Below, piece after piece: positions 1-9,205 of a stretch of 19,805 nucleotides of DNA. The position numbers and the translations under genes were made by a program. The notes under the pieces are model-generated. The model had not been told where the DNA came from. It did not search any database and worked only from the letters and a program-made list of their open reading frames with translations. The DNA is from Nephromyces sp. MM_2019 (lineage: Eukaryota > Apicomplexa > Aconoidasida > Nephromycida), in contig JADHZB010001209.1 in the NCBI GenBank assembly GCA_015657535.1, positions 1,273 through 21,077 on the forward strand, written 5' to 3'. Each line of letters opens with the position of its first letter. The first letter of the stretch is position 1.

Positions 1-132
1 ATCTTCAGCTTCTTTCTGGTAGATGTATAACATTCTGCTTATTTTGCTGTTGTAGAAAAGCTGCGTATACTGGCATGTCATCTCAATTTTTCTGGGATAA
101 AGTTTTTGGCTTCTTTTTACTCCTTTTTACAG
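1..132 (+). other. Partial intron upstream of the first visible ATPase exon
   Basis: T-rich sequence ending in a good acceptor, TCCTTTTTACAG at 121-132. CTG-GTAGAT near 16-24 could be the end of an earlier exon with its donor, but too few bases are present to decide. Confidence 0.5.
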
Positions 133-320
133 GTATTTGGTGCTGAAATAGGTTTGACTGGCACTGCCTTTGATTATTTGAAATCGCTCGATGCAGAATT
201 GAGTCCTTCGTTGGCAGATGCATTGCCGCATGGCAAAGCTGTGGTGACTATTCACTCCTTAATTCCTTTTACTCGAATCTTTGCTCGTATGAAACCTAGT
301 CAGAAGGTTGATGTCGTTAA
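133..320 (+). CDS. P5B ATPase exon A: end of nucleotide-binding and start of P-domain core
   Basis: Enters in phase 0 after TTTTTACAG and leaves in phase 2 at GTAAGT (321). It encodes VFGAEIGLTGTAFDYL, matching the 'TG-x-AF' strand of P-type ATPases, then TRIFARMKPSQKVDVV, matching the conserved 'ARM-P-Q-K' segment that precedes the GDGANDC hinge by about 20 residues. The final AA joins with the first base of the next exon to give Lys. Confidence 0.88.
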
Positions 321-3300
321 GTAAGTTGTGGGTTGGATTGTGTGTGGGATGGAATATATCTATTTGAGTGGGTGGTTTGGTGAATTTTTCAATGAAACTG
401 TGGTTTTCAAGGAGATAGTAATGGTTGTTTATAGAGGGTTTGGAAAAAGGGAGGCCTATGATAGGTATGAGCCGGGGAGTAGATGAGGAAGCATTTAACT
501 GGGAGGGAGGGAGTGAGTGAGTCATATTCTTAGCTAAAGGAAGGGAATGCATCATCTAGAAGAGATAGAGGGATCATCTTTGTCATCATCAACAAGAGGT
601 AAATCTATCTAATCAACTAAACCACAAACTGCATCATCACTTCTCACCATTCCGTCGATCCTACTCCTCCATCAAGCCCAAAAACGCCGATATTCAACAC
701 ACACACACACACACACCTCAGAAACTCCCCACCTTCAAACGTCGTTATTCCACCCACACGCTTCAAAATTGCCACGCAACACCATCAGAACAACCCCCCT
801 CGCCCCCCTACCCCTTCAACCCCCTCCCCCTCTTCCCTCAGATATCATATGGAGATTGGGGTAACTGCAATGTGTGGAGATGGAGCAAACGATTGTGCAG
901 CGTTAAGGATGAGTCATTGCGGTTTAGCACTTGGAAATAGCAATCAGCAGGCAACCATTGTAGCTCCTTTCAATACTGCCTCAACATCAATCAGAGCGAT
1001 GATTACCTTGTTGATTGAGGGAAGAGCAGCCTTGGCTACATCTAATGTGGGCTATAAGCGTCTTATTCTGTATGGCCAGTCTATGGTTATGATGAAGTCG
1101 TTTGTGTATGGAATGGGAGTCATTTCAGGGGAAGCTATACTGTTTATCGCAGATAGGTAACTCGTACACACAACTTGTGCTGATATGGGGGTGTTGTGTG
1201 TGTGTGTGTGTGTAGGAGACAAGTAGGCTGTTTGGAGCTGTAATGACTGATGGGGATATTTTATGGGTAGATGGGATATGAGTAATGAGTTGCCTAGAAT
1301 TGTGTTGATTCATGTGGGTGTTGTGTGTGGAAGATGATTAGACACTTTGAAATATAGGCAATTTGCCTTTGGCTTGTGTGTGGAAGATGATTAGACACTT
1401 TGAAATATAGGCAATTTGCCTTTGGCTTGTGTGTGGAAGATGATTAGACACTTTGAAGCTGAGGGCCTTTTTCGCCTCTACGAAAAGCTGGTGTGTATGT
1501 GTTCACAGTGACATTTTATAGTTTACAGATGAAGAAAAACGCACTATATGTATATATATATTGGATATTTTTGTACTCTACGCACTCTTCTGCTTAAGTA
1601 TATGCCTCAGTGTATGCAGGTGTTTGTATGTTACTATCACTAGTATGTTTTCGCAGCTGCATTTACCTCTTCTGTGGGACCCTCTTGAAGATTTTAATTT
1701 GGTAGTATGCTAAGCTGCAATGACGGATCGTATGCTTTTTTTTATGTGTGTGTGCATTTCATGTGAAGCGTGGGGTACTCATATTTTTATTTGATGAGGA
1801 TGAAGAGGGTGGTGAGCTGAGCTTACTAAGCTAAGCTCCCTAAGCATTCTCAGCTCAGTCTGCTAGGCTTGCTGAGCTTGCCTGTTGAGGTGAAATCTAT
1901 TATACCTTTTGACTGCAACTTTCACATCCGGTTCTCTCAATTTTTATGTGTTTTCCTTGGTTTTTCGCTATATTTTGATGAATTCGCAGGAATTCCTGGT
2001 GTAGCTACACTAGACTGCATAGCTTTTGAGAGAATTTCTCTTCTTCATCTTTTTCCCCACTTATTTTTGCAAAATCCCTTTTTAATTTTGCAGCATAATT
2101 AATTGTGGATTAGCATTCTTGATATTGCGTACTGAGCCGGCGAAGAAGCTATCAAAATCCCGACCTACTTCTAAGCTTTTAGGCAGTGAAATCTTCTTTT
2201 CTATCTTCTTTCAAGTTATCATCTTATTTCTGGAGTATGTAGCCTTGTATTTGATATTAATGTATTCTCCCTGGATGAAGTGCAAATATTTTGATATAAA
2301 CTTGGCAAATCGAGGTATGTGGGGTAAATTTGTGGTGTACGTGCAGTGCAGTTCGTGTGTGTGTGTGTGCGATAAACTTGTGAAGGCGATTGGTAGCATT
2401 TCGAGGTGTTTGGGGAAAAAATTTGGTGTCTTTGCAGGGCATTTAGTCTGTATGTGTGATAAGGCTCAAAAGGTGATTACTAGCGACCTCTCTGGGGAAG
2501 GAATCTTTGAAAATTCTGTGTAGCTTCTTTGGTTGCAACCATCCCGGAAACATACTTTTCCCATAATATGCACACACTTTTAGCTTAGCTGTTTACTCCA
2601 AGTGGTTAATGCTTTCTCTACTTTGAACCGAACTTTATTCTTTTTCGAGTGATGAGGCTGCAATCTGACGTTTTAGCAGGTTTATACCAGAATAGCATTA
2701 ACACACTTGTGTTTATTGTGTATGTACACCATCTTGTGAGCGAATCGTTTCTTAATTTATGGATAGAAATCAAGGTATTCTCATGGATACCCTTCAAATA
2801 CAAAAATATACATTGTTGCGTATGAGGTTGAGTGTGTTTAAATGCTAGTTTTATTAAGAGCACACATTCGGCTAAATTTATACACACAAATGGGCCTTCC
2901 TCTTCTATACACAAACCCTTCTTCCTCTTCTGCATACACAAACCTACCTCCCTCTTCTACGCACACAAATCTGCCTTCCTTTCCTTCTTCCCAACACACA
3001 AATCTGCCTTCCTCTTCTGCACACACAAACCTGCCTCCCTCTTCTTCCCAGCACACAACCCTGCCTTTCTCTTACAAATTAATACAGCTTCAAACAGTAT
3101 ATTTTCTTAATTAGTGGGATTTTCTGTGTGTCTCCTAATGAAAAACTCCACACTTTTTTGCTACAGCTCAGTGGTGGACGATGTGTGATAACTATGAAGG
3201 CGCCACAGTTGGGATTGTAGTGGGTGTGCAGTTAGCTACTGCAGGATGGGTCTTAAATTTCGGGTTTGTTCTACGTTTTATCGAATCTGAAAACTTCATT

Positions 3301-4525
3301 TTATTATGTGCGATTTTTTGCCGAAAAATCATCTAAATTTGGCTTCATTGGTAGTTGAAGAAGAGGTGGTTTTTTGCTATTTTTAGCAGTAATTTACTGC
3401 TCAGCCTTTTTACTTGAAAGTGGTAGAGTGTGGAGGTTTTTTGTGGAGATTTTTGTGCTGCTCAGCCTTTTTTCTTGAAGTTGGTGATGTGTTTTAACGC
3501 GTGTGTGATTAGATTTAGGATGGTAAAATCTCTCGGATTTTCTTTAATCTTTGCTATATATGTGGTAATTCTTCTGCTCTCATATTGTAGGTACGAGTAT
3601 CGACAGGCGTGGTATAAAAATTGGAAGCTTCATGTCTTCACAGTTATTGTTTTGTCCTACTTTTTAATCCTTATATTCTGGGATGGCAGTGCCTTAGCCT
3701 GCCTTGCCAGAACAAACTGTGGAGATCAGTCGGTTCTAAATTGGTGGGGTGAAGAACTGGGAAAAACTATAGGGCGTGGAGGAGGTATAGCTCCGGTGGG
3801 GTGCCCTTGTGAGGATCAAGTGGCTTTTAGTCCGACATGTGAGAATGAATACGAAAATTGCACTCAGCCAAAGTACAACCAGGTATGAGAAATATCCTAT
3901 GCTGTGTGTTGGGGGTTGCTTGACGGTGTTTTCGTGTGTGTTTGAGGGGTTTTCACGGTTGTGCTGGGTTTTTTTAGGGTGTTTTAGCTGTTTTTTCGGG
4001 TATTTTAGGGGCGTTTTTGGTTTTTTTTTGGCTTTTTTCTAGCTTTTTTCGCCATTTTCCCTCTCTCCTTTAGCTGTTTTTCCTCTCATTTTTACTCCTC
4101 TTTCGCTATTTTTCACTCTGCGCTTTTTCATTTCCATGAACACTTTATAAATTGTTTTTCTCTGGTTTCTTGACCCCCACATGCCACAGCATTTCAGCAC
4201 AAACTATGCAGTTGAGACGATTCTCTTCTTCTTGCTTCTTCATTAATTGAAAGATATCCTTACCGATTCCCCTTCTCAGGTTTATCACCACAACATATTT
4301 GATGCGGCGTTTAAGTGGCAATTTTTGCTTTTGTTGACGATAACTACGCTTTTATCTATTTTGGTTGAAAAAGTCGTGATTCTTGGTCCCGGAAGAAAGT
4401 ATGTGAAGAATTTTTGGTCGGAAAGAAAGAAGAAGAAGAAGAACAAGGATATGGAAAGTTATTCTACTAAACAATTTGGGGGAAAATATGAACAAGAGAG
4501 TATTGTGAGACACACCTCTGAATAA
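133..4525 (+). CDS. P5B-type P-type ATPase (ATP13A family), C-terminal part, 6 exons, 5' incomplete
   Basis: The joined exons 133-320, 842-1156, 2094-2314, 3167-3263, 3591-3882 and 4280-4525 total 1359 nt, which is 452 codons plus TAA with no internal stop. All five introns are GT...AG with matching phases (2,2,1,2,0). The protein holds the P-domain end: LTGTAFDYL, then ARMKPSQK, then MCGDGANDC, the Mg2+-binding hinge. DGANDC, rather than the P5A form DGTNDV, and TEPAKKLSKSRP after M6 point to P5B. Helices M5-M10 follow, then a lysine-rich cytosolic tail. In this family ATP drives polyamine or cation export from endolysosomes via a phospho-aspartate intermediate. The DKTGT site, actuator domain and M4 motif lie upstream of the window. 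Substrate and location are inferred from family; family assignment is strong. Confidence 0.9.
321..841 (+). other. ATPase intron 1 (521 bp), with strand-composition switch
   Basis: Donor GTAAGT, acceptor CCCTCAG. The 5' half is G/T-rich (GTGTGTGGGATGG near 341-352; GGGAGGGAGGGAG at 501-513). The 3' half is A/C-rich: (AC)10 at 697-716, then a long C-rich tract at about 791-841 that ends at the acceptor. No gene is seen on either strand. Confidence 0.8.
842..1156 (+). CDS. P5B ATPase exon B: GDGANDC hinge, M5 and start of M6
   Basis: Begins in phase 2 (AA|A gives Lys) with KYHMEIGVTAMCGDGANDC. It continues with ALRMSHCGLALGNS, then VAPFNT and EGRAALATS, the conserved P5B run into M5. M5 is about LILYGQSMVMMKSFVYGMG, and M6 starts at GEAILFIAD. 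Leaves in phase 2 at AG|GTAACT (1157). Both aspartates of the Mg2+-binding DGAND are intact. Confidence 0.95.
1195..1213 (+). repeat. (TG)n microsatellite near the intron 2 donor
   Basis: An uninterrupted run of about nine TG dinucleotides, some 40 bp after the donor. Confidence 0.95.
1323..1457 (+). repeat. 53-bp tandem repeat, about 2.5 copies
   Basis: Copies at 1323-1375 and 1376-1428 look identical; a third, partial copy (1429-1457) stops after GACACTTTGAA. The unit starts GTGTGTGGAAGATGATTAG. Identity of the copies suggests recent duplication. It lies inside an intron. Confidence 0.95.
1814..1880 (+). repeat. Palindrome-rich patch with a perfect 8-bp stem
   Basis: GAGCTGAG (1814-1821) is the exact reverse complement of CTCAGCTC (1849-1856). 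The segment between and after repeats AAGCT and GAGCTT motifs, so several alternative hairpins are possible. Confidence 0.6.
2094..2314 (+). CDS. P5B ATPase exon C: rest of M6, P5B linker, M7
   Basis: Enters in phase 2 (AG|C gives Ser) with SIINCGLAFLILRTEPAKK. The linker TEPAKKLSKSRPTSKLL matches the conserved P5B cytosolic loop between M6 and M7. M7 is about IFFSIFFQVIILFLEYVALY. Leaves in phase 1 at CGAG|GTATGT (2315). The frame stays open into the intron until 2523, but homology ends at the donor. Confidence 0.93.
2315..3166 (+). other. ATPase intron 3 (852 bp)
   Basis: Donor GTATGT, acceptor TTGCTACAG. (GT)7 lies at 2355-2369, soon after the donor, and a CA/TCTTCC minisatellite at 2881-3076, close to the acceptor. 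The sequence after the donor is open on the + strand and encodes no recognisable protein. Confidence 0.8.
2881..3076 (+). repeat. Imperfect 27-bp CA/pyrimidine minisatellite, 7 copies
   Basis: Units start near 2881, 2908, 2935, 2962, 2994, 3022 and 3051. Consensus: CACACAAAYCTGCC followed by TTCCTCTTCTRCA, with unit length 26-32 bp because of small insertions. The composition is A/C/T on the + strand, opposite to the GT-rich remainder of the intron. Reading frames here are repetitive peptides on both strands and are not credible genes. Confidence 0.9.
3167..3263 (+). CDS. P5B ATPase exon D: M8
   Basis: Enters in phase 1 (G|CT gives Ala) with AQWWTMCDNYEGATVGIVVG. 'NYE' just before a helix is the conserved P5B lead-in to M8 (about TVGIVVGVQLATAGWVLNFG). 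Leaves in phase 2 at GG|GTTTGT (3264), a weaker donor than the others. It is supported because joining to 3591 restores the frame as FGYEYRQAWYKNW, matching the loop after M8. Confidence 0.88.
3264..3590 (+). other. ATPase intron 4 (327 bp) with a 27-bp direct repeat
   Basis: Donor GTTTGT, acceptor CATATTGTAG. CTGCTCAGCCTTTTT plus CTTGAA occurs near 3397-3423 and again near 3458-3484. Otherwise T-rich and featureless. Confidence 0.75.
3591..3882 (+). CDS. P5B ATPase exon E: M9 and cysteine-rich M9-M10 loop
   Basis: Enters in phase 2 and leaves in phase 0 at CAG|GTATGA (3883). YEYRQAWYKNW matches the loop before M9, then the helix HVFTVIVLSYFLILIFW. After it comes a hydrophilic loop of about 60 residues with six cysteines: CLARTNC, GCPC, SPTC and ENC. 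By P5B topology it is exoplasmic (luminal). NCT is a possible N-glycosylation site. Confidence 0.88.
3883..4279 (+). other. ATPase intron 5 (397 bp), very T-rich
   Basis: Donor GTATGA, acceptor CCCCTTCTCAG. The 5' half is T+G and the 3' half T+C, an unusually long pyrimidine stretch before the acceptor. No coding content. Confidence 0.8.
4280..4525 (+). CDS. P5B ATPase terminal exon F: M10 and lysine-rich tail
   Basis: Enters in phase 0 with VYHHNIFDAAFKWQFLLLLT and ends at TAA (4523-4525). M10 is about FLLLLTITTLLSILVEKVVIL, like the last helix of P5B pumps. The cytosolic tail is about 50 residues, with SERKKKKKNKD followed by a polar end rich in Ser, Glu and Tyr. The pentalysine run may bind acidic lipid or act in sorting; this is inference. 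Confidence 0.87.
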   Translation, partial: VYHHNIFDAAFKWQFLLLLTITTLLSILVEKVVILGPGRKYVKNFWSERKKKKKNKDMESYSTKQFGGKYEQESIVRHTSE

Positions 4526-6500
4526 TCTCCTGTTTGACGTGTTTGTAAATTTCCCTGTAGATGCAGTGTCTTCTTGGGATTTTCTCCTTTGAAAAATGGA
4601 TGAAAAAACCCCCCTCTACTCTCCTCTACTCGTCTCACGCAGAGGATTTTAAACAGATTTTGCATGAATACAACAGGGGCGCGTATATTTTTGATTGCGC
4701 CGTGTCTTTGCGGATTTTTTGTGCTGCAGGAAGCTATACATGGCAGGATAGTATAGACACATGTGTGTGTGTAGGCTTATTGCTTGCACATGCTATGTGT
4801 GTGTGTTTTGTTATGTGTGTAACTGAGTTTTTATGTGTGTGTAACTGAATATTTATGTGTGTGTAACTGAGCTTGTATGTGTGTTTGCTGCTCTGTACTT
4901 TTTGTATGGTCTATTTTTACATAGCATGTTTAATGTTTTGAGTCGTAGCTCTCTTAAAAAATGCACTCTAGATTGTATTACCGTTTTGGTAGGAGAGATT
5001 ACTGCCTCTTCTGGGTGATGCATACTACCTTTTGATACAAGGGAAGCTCTGAGCCCTTCTCGAATCTCCTTCCTGCTTTTAAACACAAATTTTAGTGAAA
5101 AATCCCCCTGGTTTTCACTGAAGCATCCTGGAATCTTCCTTCTGTGTTTGCTCACAGTTTTTCGTGTAAAATCTCTCTTTTTTTTGTTTATATCCTTCTG
5201 CTTGAATGCTGTATTTTACAGTTTTTATATACTTTTGGACTTTGGAGATTTTTAAGCAAAAAAAGTCAATGGCCTTTGTATTGCAGTACATACGTAGTAG
5301 GGACAACGATCTTAGCAACAATTTCAGGCTTTTCGCTCAGAATTTTTTTTTTGGAAAATCGCGCCTTACAAGCTGTTTTCTTTTTATTATTTCAAGCGTC
5401 CTTTGTGTGCGTGAAGGTTGTAGGAGTGTGCGCATCTACGCACAATTTTAGCTGCTTGATGACTACTACCTTATCGTTATATAAGCACCGAGCTAGATGG
5501 AATTGTGTATTGGCCAAAGCTTCTTGCTTGGTGTGTGTGCCTACCATTAAATAAATCGTATTAATTTTATAAAATGGGAAGTATTTCCTAGTTTCCCCGT
5601 TTTTTATATTTGCCAATGTTCATCACGAAATTGGTAATATTGCATGTTTTTTGTTTTATAGATAACCCATTTTTTTGGAAAAATTGGTATGTTTTTGGTT
5701 GATATTTTTTATAGTGACTTATGTGGCTATTTTTGTAGCTAAGAGTAAATAGGCAAAATTGAACTCTGCTACCACCGTCTTGGGCGTGATTAAAGTGATT
5801 CTAGCAGGCTGTGTGTATATATTTCGACACTTGTACTTGGCACAGCCTACCAAGTCTTTTAAACCGTGCTAAGAAATCAGCTGATTATGGGAAAAATTTG
5901 GTAGCTCCAAGGTTCTACACAAACTTGCAAACTTCTTGCAGGTGGACGAAAAGGGGCTTTTTCGTTCGCTTGAAACTTTATAATTTCATCGGCTTATTTC
6001 CGGTGCTATATTTTCATGTTTTGCTTGACTTTGAGAGTCGTTCTGATGTTTGAAAAAATCGTATTATTCCATTGATTTCTGTGTTTTTAGTAAGCCCTTA
6101 TATGATCTTCGTGTGCATCTTCTTGAGGGTTAGATTAATATTCTTTCGCGTGTTTCGCTAGAAGTACATAACTCTGACTTGCACTGGTTGGTGGGTTGAT
6201 ATACCTATTTCTTCTTTTTGTGCTAGCGGATTATCTTTTAAAGGCATGAGAAAATGTGTTAAGAATCTCGTGGAATATATGCTTGATTTTGGTGGCAGTA
6301 TCCGTTCTGGATTAATTCCTGCTCTTTTATTTTGAGATTTCATGTTTAAGCTTCCCAACTTCCTGCAAACCCCTAAGCATTGAAAAGTTAAAAACTTTGT
6401 GTCTTGTGAACATCTAATCACATCTTATAGCGAATAGGCTACGGTTAGCTTAACGTGAGTTTTTTTTTTATTTGATCATGAACCTTATAGGCTTCAGTGT
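4526..6500 (+). other. Downstream flank of the ATPase gene, T/G-rich, no gene seen
   Basis: Presumably holds the 3' UTR and intergenic sequence. TTTGTAAAT (4542-4550) and AATAAA (near 5550) are possible but unproven poly(A) signals. Short frames here are low-complexity, rich in Cys, Val and Phe from TGTGTG runs, and match nothing I know. Confidence 0.55.
4812..4885 (+). repeat. 22-bp TG-rich tandem repeat, about 3 copies
   Basis: The unit TATGTGTGTGTAACTGA plus about five variable bases repeats near 4812, 4832 and 4854, then decays. Confidence 0.85.
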
Positions 6501-8944
6501 ATACACAACCTGAAATAGTGTACGCGAAGCCGTTGTTGCATCATTTAACAACTAGATGTTAGCAAAACGTAAGCGAAGGCTTTGCATAACATTAATTTCA
6601 AAGGATAGCTCTAAATTGTAAACATCCCTGCGGGAAGGGTTCCTGTTATCCCGATTGAGCGGATTTGCTCGCGCTGATATTCTGCTAATTGAGGTATTAT
6701 GGTGTGATGTATTATGGTATATATATTCAAGTATAGATCTGGGAAGTTGGGAGATTTTCTTTGGTTTTGCTCCCAAAATTCAAGTCTTTAGTGATCCCCG
6801 TCTAGCAGCTTCCTACCTTTGTTGCGGTGCTTCGATTCGCGAGTTGGCTTGCTTTGATCAAGGGGGCTGCATGTAGTAACACTTTGGTACGACTCTGCCT
6901 TGGTACCTCCTTCATATCAAGACAAAATAATTTTGGTGTGGCGAATGATTCAACTATCTGGCTAAGTTAGTAAGTTTATTGTTGAAACAACTAGGCGTAA
7001 GGGAGCTTGAATCTATGAAGGATTGGAGGTTTAAAACTAATTTAATATGTGTGGGAGTGTAATTGTACATCGCCAAATAGATTCAAGGCAACCTCAAACG
7101 ATGCTGCTGGATGTAACACAAACAGTGAACCATTAGTAACATGTGAGTGCTGAAGGTACCATCTAATATTAGAATTTTGAGTTCACTAATAATTTTCCCT
7201 CTCGACGTCAGACCCCCGAGGTAGCGCATAGTTCTAGCACTTGTCTATACTGACTTGGGTGACTTTTAAAATCAAAAAGATATAGCAAACATTGCAAGAG
7301 AAGCACTTGAATATATTTATGGGCAATTACGCAATACTGAGCTCCAGATTTTAGAACTTGCAGCCTTTAGCATTTTGTGAAAAATTTGCTTATAATATCT
7401 AGTATTTTAACCACCCTCCTGATGAAAAAGCGGCTAGGGATATTTATAAATAAGTTATTTTGAGCCAGATTACCATAATGCTTACTTGTGGCTACGCTGC
7501 CTCCGGTAGAATGGCATGAGCAGCAATATAATTAATACAGCAGAAATCATAATATTGTAAAAGTAATCGATCTTAATATCATATCATATGATTGTCCGGC
7601 ACTGAAATACGGTAATCGTAGGGCAAGCCTAGAGTATTGCTAATACTGGCGCTGTAAGTGTGAAAGGAACCAAAATATAGGCATTCTTTGAGTGTTTTGA
7701 TCATATGATTTTGGGATTGACGCTTCGAGTTGGACCGTGTTATCCCCACTGGGGTCCACAACTTGTGAATTCGGCAATATTACCTCGAATCAGGTTATGC
7801 GTTCATTATGTAAGTTTAGCTCAAATTAGATTCAATTTGTTTGTAGTCCGAGCATAATACTTGTTGGATTGATTAACAAAGGAGGCCACTGACTTGACTT
7901 GGTAACTAATCTTGACCACGATTAGTTGCTTCCCATAATCAGAAAATAAAGAGTATATATACGGCATTTCTTAAACGTATTTACATTACCACTAGCTAAT
8001 GCTGATTTCAATTCATTGCATACTCTTTCCATGCTATGAAATTTTGATGAGGGTAATATCGTGCATTTTAATCTCTGTAGTAATCGCTATTGATCTTTTA
8101 AAGCGCGAATGGCACGACTTTATTTTTTTTGCGGTCTGCTGGCGTCGAATAAAGGGTGAACCTTAACTTAGCCCTAATAGTCCTTTATAAAACCATATAT
8201 TTTTCTTCTCCCGATTAATAAAGTGCTAAAATCAGATAAACTGTACTTTGGTAACTTTCGACGATTCTTGTAAATGAGTTTCGATTGGCTTTCAATGGTA
8301 TCCCGCTGCTGCGGTGCTGACCGTCTACAAGGCTGTCACAACGGCTCCTTGAAGGGTCAACATGACCTTTCTTTGAATCTAAAATGCCTATTTCATATTT
8401 ACTCAATTTAGAAAATAATTCAACGTCAATTCAATTAGCTATTAACTTAGGTTCAACTTTGCCTATTATTATACGTACCTCAAAGAACTTCCTAAACTAT
8501 AATCCTGAAGTCACCTTTAAGTATTTTGCCAACTTCATCCTTTCAGTTGCAGATGTATTTCGTTAGCTCAAGTTGCACAAAAGCCAACTCTACACTGAAC
8601 CGAAACGTTCCTAAGGAAGGGTACCAATGTTTGGAATATCAAATAATATAGGGAATAAATTTGCTATCAGGTCAGCACACTTTTAAACTGGTTTGCTAAG
8701 GTTCATTAGTGTATGTAAGATTTCCTAATATTGATGGTAAAAGATGCCAAATGCTTCATGAAAGAAAAACCGCAGGCTGCAAGGAAATGTGCAGACCAAA
8801 TATGTTGGCAGTTTTATTTGCGATGATAATCGCAGAAAAAGAGAAGTTAGGGGCTACTCTCGGGAGGTAAAAGTCATCCCGGAAAAAACATTAGCAAAAA
8901 AACTTTTTTTAGCCTTCTTGAATCTTCTATCTCTCACTCGAAAC

Positions 8945-8973
8945 AAAAGCCTTCTTTAAAGAAAAGGCGTTTT
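8945..8973. other. Near-palindrome centred on TTTAAA
   Basis: AAAAGCCTTCTTT is followed directly by AAAGAAAAGGCGTTTT, which pairs with it apart from small bulges. No neighbouring gene gives it a role. Confidence 0.35.
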
Positions 8974-9181
8974 TATTCTTATCCCTGCTATAAATGGCCT
9001 CGAACAACAATCGTGACTTTCCAATAAAGCCTTCTAGCAAAGGTGCATGTCCTCCGCAGCGCACTGCACTTATTCAGTGATTGGAGAGCACACTAGCGTT
9101 TCTAGCACCGGAATACGGCGCTACTCCTTTCGAGGATTGTGGCAGATGCTAAACATCGAGCTCAAATCAGCTTGACGCAAC

Positions 9182-9205
9182 GCTGCTGCACAGCAGGACA
9201 GCAGC
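9182..9205. other. Perfect 7-bp inverted repeat, GCTGCTG ... CAGCAGC
   Basis: The arms are separated by 10 bases. It could form a hairpin; probably incidental in a CTG-rich patch. Confidence 0.4.

Larger units (their letters stand above)
1157..2093 (+). other. ATPase intron 2 (937 bp)
   Basis: Donor GTAACT, acceptor TTTTGCAG. It holds a TG microsatellite (1195-1213), a 53-bp tandem repeat (1323-1457) and a palindrome-rich patch (about 1814-1880). No coding content is recognised. Joining 1156 to 2094 restores the reading frame and gives ADSIINCGLAFLILRTEP. Confidence 0.8.

Noticed and set aside
259..555. 98-codon minus frame across exon A and intron 1
   Set aside because: A shadow of the coding exon plus low-complexity intron.
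2315..2523. Read-through of ATPase exon C beyond 2314
   Set aside because: P5B similarity stops exactly at GTATGT, and the spliced product continues correctly into M8; the extension is GT-repeat derived.
2838..3114. Repetitive Ser/Pro/His/Asn and Glu/Gly/Val/Cys peptides on both strands
   Set aside because: They are translations of the 27-bp minisatellite and lie inside a spliced intron.
4561..4735. Additional exon after the ATPase stop, preceded by CCCTGTAG
   Set aside because: The ATPase already ends with a complete M10, tail and TAA; the downstream frame has no family similarity.
5144..5554. 136-codon + frame rich in Phe, Cys and Leu
   Set aside because: It comes from T-rich and TGTGTG-rich sequence, overlaps another frame of similar quality and shows no family motif.
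6820..6870. tRNA-like GCTTCGATTCGC segment
   Set aside because: No matching acceptor, D or anticodon arms around it.
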